This document shows positions 62,054 through 64,000 of a stretch of 64,000 nucleotides of DNA, piece by piece (within the stretch, counting starts at the first letter, position 1; each line of letters begins with the position of its first letter). The DNA comes from Streptomyces massasporeus (GTDB lineage: Bacteria; Actinomycetota; Actinomycetes; Streptomycetales; Streptomycetaceae). The DNA is taken from assembly GCF_014648995.1 (NCBI RefSeq), contig NZ_BMSE01000025.1, forward strand, positions 61,696 through 125,695, given 5' to 3'. The position numbers were made by a program, and so were the translations under genes. The notes beneath the pieces were generated by a model. It was not told the DNA's origin, ran no database searches, and saw nothing but the letters and a program-made list of their open reading frames with translations.

Positions 62054-63739
62054 TTGAGTCATCCGCATCCCGAACTCCGCACGCCCCCGCCGCTCCCCGA
62101 AGGCGGCCTGCGCGTCACCCCGCTCGGCGGCCTCGGCGAAATCGGCCGCAACATGACGGTCTTCGAATTCGGCGGCCGCCTTCTCATCGTCGACTGCGGC
62201 GTGCTCTTCCCCGAGGAGGAGCAGCCCGGCATCGACCTGATCCTGCCGGACTTCTCGTCCATCAGGGACCGCCTCGACGACATCGAGGGCATCGTGCTCA
62301 CGCACGGGCACGAGGACCACATCGGCGGTGTCCCCTTCCTCCTGCGCGAGAAGCCCGACATCCCGCTGATCGGCTCCAAGCTGACCCTCGCCCTCATCGA
62401 GGCCAAGCTCCAGGAGCACCGCATCCGCCCCTACACCCTCGAGGTGGCGGAGGGGCACCGCGAGCGCATCGGCCCCTTCGACTGCGAGTTCATCGCGGTC
62501 AACCACTCCATCCCGGACGCGCTGGCCGTGGCCATCCGCACGCCTGCGGGCATGGCGGTCCACACCGGTGACTTCAAGATGGACCAGCTCCCGCTGGACA
62601 GCCGCCTCACGGACCTGCACGCATTCGCACGTCTGAGCGAGGAGGGCATCGACCTCCTCCTCTCGGACTCGACGAACGCCGAGGTGCCGGGGTTCGTCCC
62701 GCCGGAGCGGGAGATCTCCAACGTTCTGCGCCAGGTCTTCGCCGGCGCCCGCAAGCGCATCATCGTCGCGAGCTTCGCCAGCCATGTGCACCGCATCCAG
62801 CAGATCCTGGACGCGGCACACGAGTACGGCCGCCGCGTCGCCTTCGTCGGCCGCTCCATGGTCCGCAACATGGGCATCGCGCGGGACCTGGGCTATCTGA
62901 AGGTCCCCCCGGGCCTGGTCGTGGACGTCAAGACGCTCGACGACCTCCCGGACAGCGAGGTCGTCCTGGTCTGCACGGGCTCCCAGGGCGAACCGATGGC
63001 GGCCCTGTCCCGCATGGCCAACCGCGACCACCAGATCCGCATCGTCCAGGGCGACACGGTGATCCTCGCGTCGTCCCTGATCCCCGGCAACGAGAACGCG
63101 GTCTACCGCGTGATCAACGGCCTCACCCGCTGGGGCGCCAACGTGGTCCACAAGGGCAACGCCAAGGTCCACGTCTCCGGCCACGCCTCCGCGGGCGAGC
63201 TGCTGTACTTCTACAACATCTGCCGTCCGAAGAACCTGATGCCGGTGCACGGTGAGTGGCGGCACCTGCGGGCCAACGCCGAGCTGGGCGCCCTGACCGG
63301 CGTCCCGCACGACCGCATCGTCATCGCTGAGGACGGTGTCGCCGTCGACCTCGTCGAGGGCAAGGCCAAGATCTCCGGCAAGGTCCAGGCGGGATACGTC
63401 TACGTGGACGGCCTCTCGGTCGGTGACGTCGGCGAGCCGGCGCTGAAGGACCGCAGGATCCTCGGCGACGAGGGCATCATCTCGGTCTTCCTCGTCATCG
63501 ACTCGTCCACCGGGAAGATCACCGGCGGCCCGCACATCCAGGCCCGCGGCTCCGGCATCGAGGATTCCGCCTTCGCCGACGTGGTCCCCCGGATCACGGA
63601 GGTGCTCGAACGCTCCGCGCAGGACGGCGTGGTCGAACCCCACCAGCTTCAGCAGCTCGTACGCCGCACGCTGGGCAAGTGGGTCTCGGACACCTACCGG
63701 CGCCGTCCGATGATCCTGCCTGTGGTGGTGGAGGTCTGA
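62054..63739 (+). CDS. rnj: Ribonuclease J
   Basis: RNase J is a metallo-beta-lactamase-family enzyme with 5'-3' exo- and endonuclease activities in mRNA decay and rRNA maturation. The 561-aa product has HGHEDHIGG (about 81-89; zinc ligands), VNHSIPDAL, GDFKMD, and the beta-CASP region containing SDSTNAEVPG and ASFASHVHRIQQI, followed by HVSGHASAGEL. The C-terminal domain is at about 455-561. TTG 62054 is the likely start: TGAGGAGAG lies six to twelve bases before it and homology begins just after. A longer in-frame GTG/ATG region exists upstream but overlaps the hairpin. Confidence 0.95.
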   Translation: MSHPHPELRTPPPLPEGGLRVTPLGGLGEIGRNMTVFEFGGRLLIVDCGVLFPEEEQPGIDLILPDFSSIRDRLDDIEGIVLTHGHEDHIGGVPFLLREKPDIPLIGSKLTLALIEAKLQEHRIRPYTLEVAEGHRERIGPFDCEFIAVNHSIPDALAVAIRTPAGMAVHTGDFKMDQLPLDSRLTDLHAFARLSEEGIDLLLSDSTNAEVPGFVPPEREISNVLRQVFAGARKRIIVASFASHVHRIQQILDAAHEYGRRVAFVGRSMVRNMGIARDLGYLKVPPGLVVDVKTLDDLPDSEVVLVCTGSQGEPMAALSRMANRDHQIRIVQGDTVILASSLIPGNENAVYRVINGLTRWGANVVHKGNAKVHVSGHASAGELLYFYNICRPKNLMPVHGEWRHLRANAELGALTGVPHDRIVIAEDGVAVDLVEGKAKISGKVQAGYVYVDGLSVGDVGEPALKDRRILGDEGIISVFLVIDSSTGKITGGPHIQARGSGIEDSAFADVVPRITEVLERSAQDGVVEPHQLQQLVRRTLGKWVSDTYRRRPMILPVVVEV

Positions 63740-63770
63740 CGGTCCGTCGGGCCTGAGCAAGCGCCAACTG

Positions 63771-63810
63771 GGAGCGGGGCGCCTCGATTTGCATCGAGGC
63801 GCCCCGCTCC
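63771..63810 (+). terminator. Hairpin terminator after rnj
   Basis: A perfect 18-base-pair inverted repeat (63771-63788 with 63793-63810) with loop TTGC, followed by AGTAGGTTTA, lies 32 bases after the stop. It separates rnj from the rRNA-type leader. Confidence 0.85.
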
Positions 63811-63839
63811 AGTAGGTTTACAACTCCTCCCGACGGGGC

Positions 63840-64000
63840 ACCCGGGCCAACTTAGGCACTAGGAACCATGTCCGGCCGGGGAGGGGAATTCCGACTCAGA
63901 ACTTCTGATAAAGTCGGAACCGCCGGAAAGGGAAACGCGCAAGCGGGAACCTGGAAAGCACCGAGGAAATCGGATCGGAAAGATCTGATAGAGTCGGAAA
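63840..64000 (+). promoter_or_regulatory. Leader/promoter region of a probable rRNA operon
   Basis: Two near-identical 16-base elements, TCTGATAAAGTCGGAA (63904-63919) and TCTGATAGAGTCGGAA (63984-63999), are 80 bases apart within A-rich spacers such as GGAAAGGGAAACGCG and GGAAATCGGATCGGAAAG. I recognise this from memory as the sequence upstream of Streptomyces 16S rRNA genes, where several tandem promoters occur; TAAAGT and TAGAGT could be -10 hexamers. The rRNA gene itself is beyond the window, so this is not proved here. Confidence 0.72.

Overview
The window is very GC-rich, with G/C-saturated third codon positions, many GTG and a few TTG starts, and gene content matching the conserved core of a Streptomyces (or close relative) chromosome. 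The order ispG, proS, rimP-nusA-rnpM-infB-ylxP-rbfA-truB, ribF, ESX/type VII cluster, rpsO, pnp, M16 peptidase, dapB, thyX, dapA, rnj is the order I associate with streptomycetes. No database was searched, so the genus is an inference.

Layout. 0-9.4 kb: the tail of a membrane protein (probably the site-2 protease before ispG), ispG, a tiny membrane protein, an unusual HTH-TPR protein ending in a self-cleaving endosialidase-chaperone-like domain, two GNAT acetyltransferases and proS. Facing them on the minus strand are a kinase-fold protein lacking its catalytic residues, a ferritin-like DUF4439 protein and a putative Tat lipoprotein. 9.6-16.6 kb: the transcription/translation operon rimP to truB, with three overlapping mini-ORFs just before infB. 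16.9-20.3 kb: a large trypsin-like/P-loop protein whose catalytic serine and Walker A lysine are both replaced. 20.4-21.4 kb: ribF. 21.5-27.4 kb: a complete peptide-type ABC importer on the minus strand, translationally coupled, whose binding protein seems anchored by a C-terminal membrane helix.

27.7-52.6 kb: a type VII (ESX) secretion locus with EccB, EccC, EccD, EccE, two mycosin-like subtilases, two WXG100 proteins (EsxB/EsxA), a very large Pro/Gln-rich MinD/ParA-like ATPase, several unrecognised helical or membrane proteins, and a candidate substrate module (161-aa protein, 765-aa protein, lipoprotein). I see no eccA or espG. Genes at about 37.7-46.8 kb use visibly more A/T-ending codons than the flanks. 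The gene just after eccC appears frameshifted.

52.9-63.7 kb: a DUF397 protein, rpsO, pnp, an M16 peptidase, dapB, small membrane proteins, a PH-like protein, thyX, dapA and rnj. The last 160 bases match the kind of leader found upstream of Streptomyces rRNA operons, so a 16S gene probably starts just outside the window.

How the parts fit: most genes serve gene expression (proS, rimP, nusA, infB, rbfA, truB, rpsO) and RNA decay (pnp, rnj), with essential biosynthesis alongside (ispG, ribF, dapA, dapB, thyX). The importer and ESX locus separate ribF from rpsO, genes that sit next to each other in many bacteria. The best leads for new biology are the HTH-TPR protein with a Ser-Lys self-cleavage motif, the doubly inactivated protease/NTPase fusion, the pseudokinase, the mini-ORF chain before infB, and the candidate ESX substrate module.
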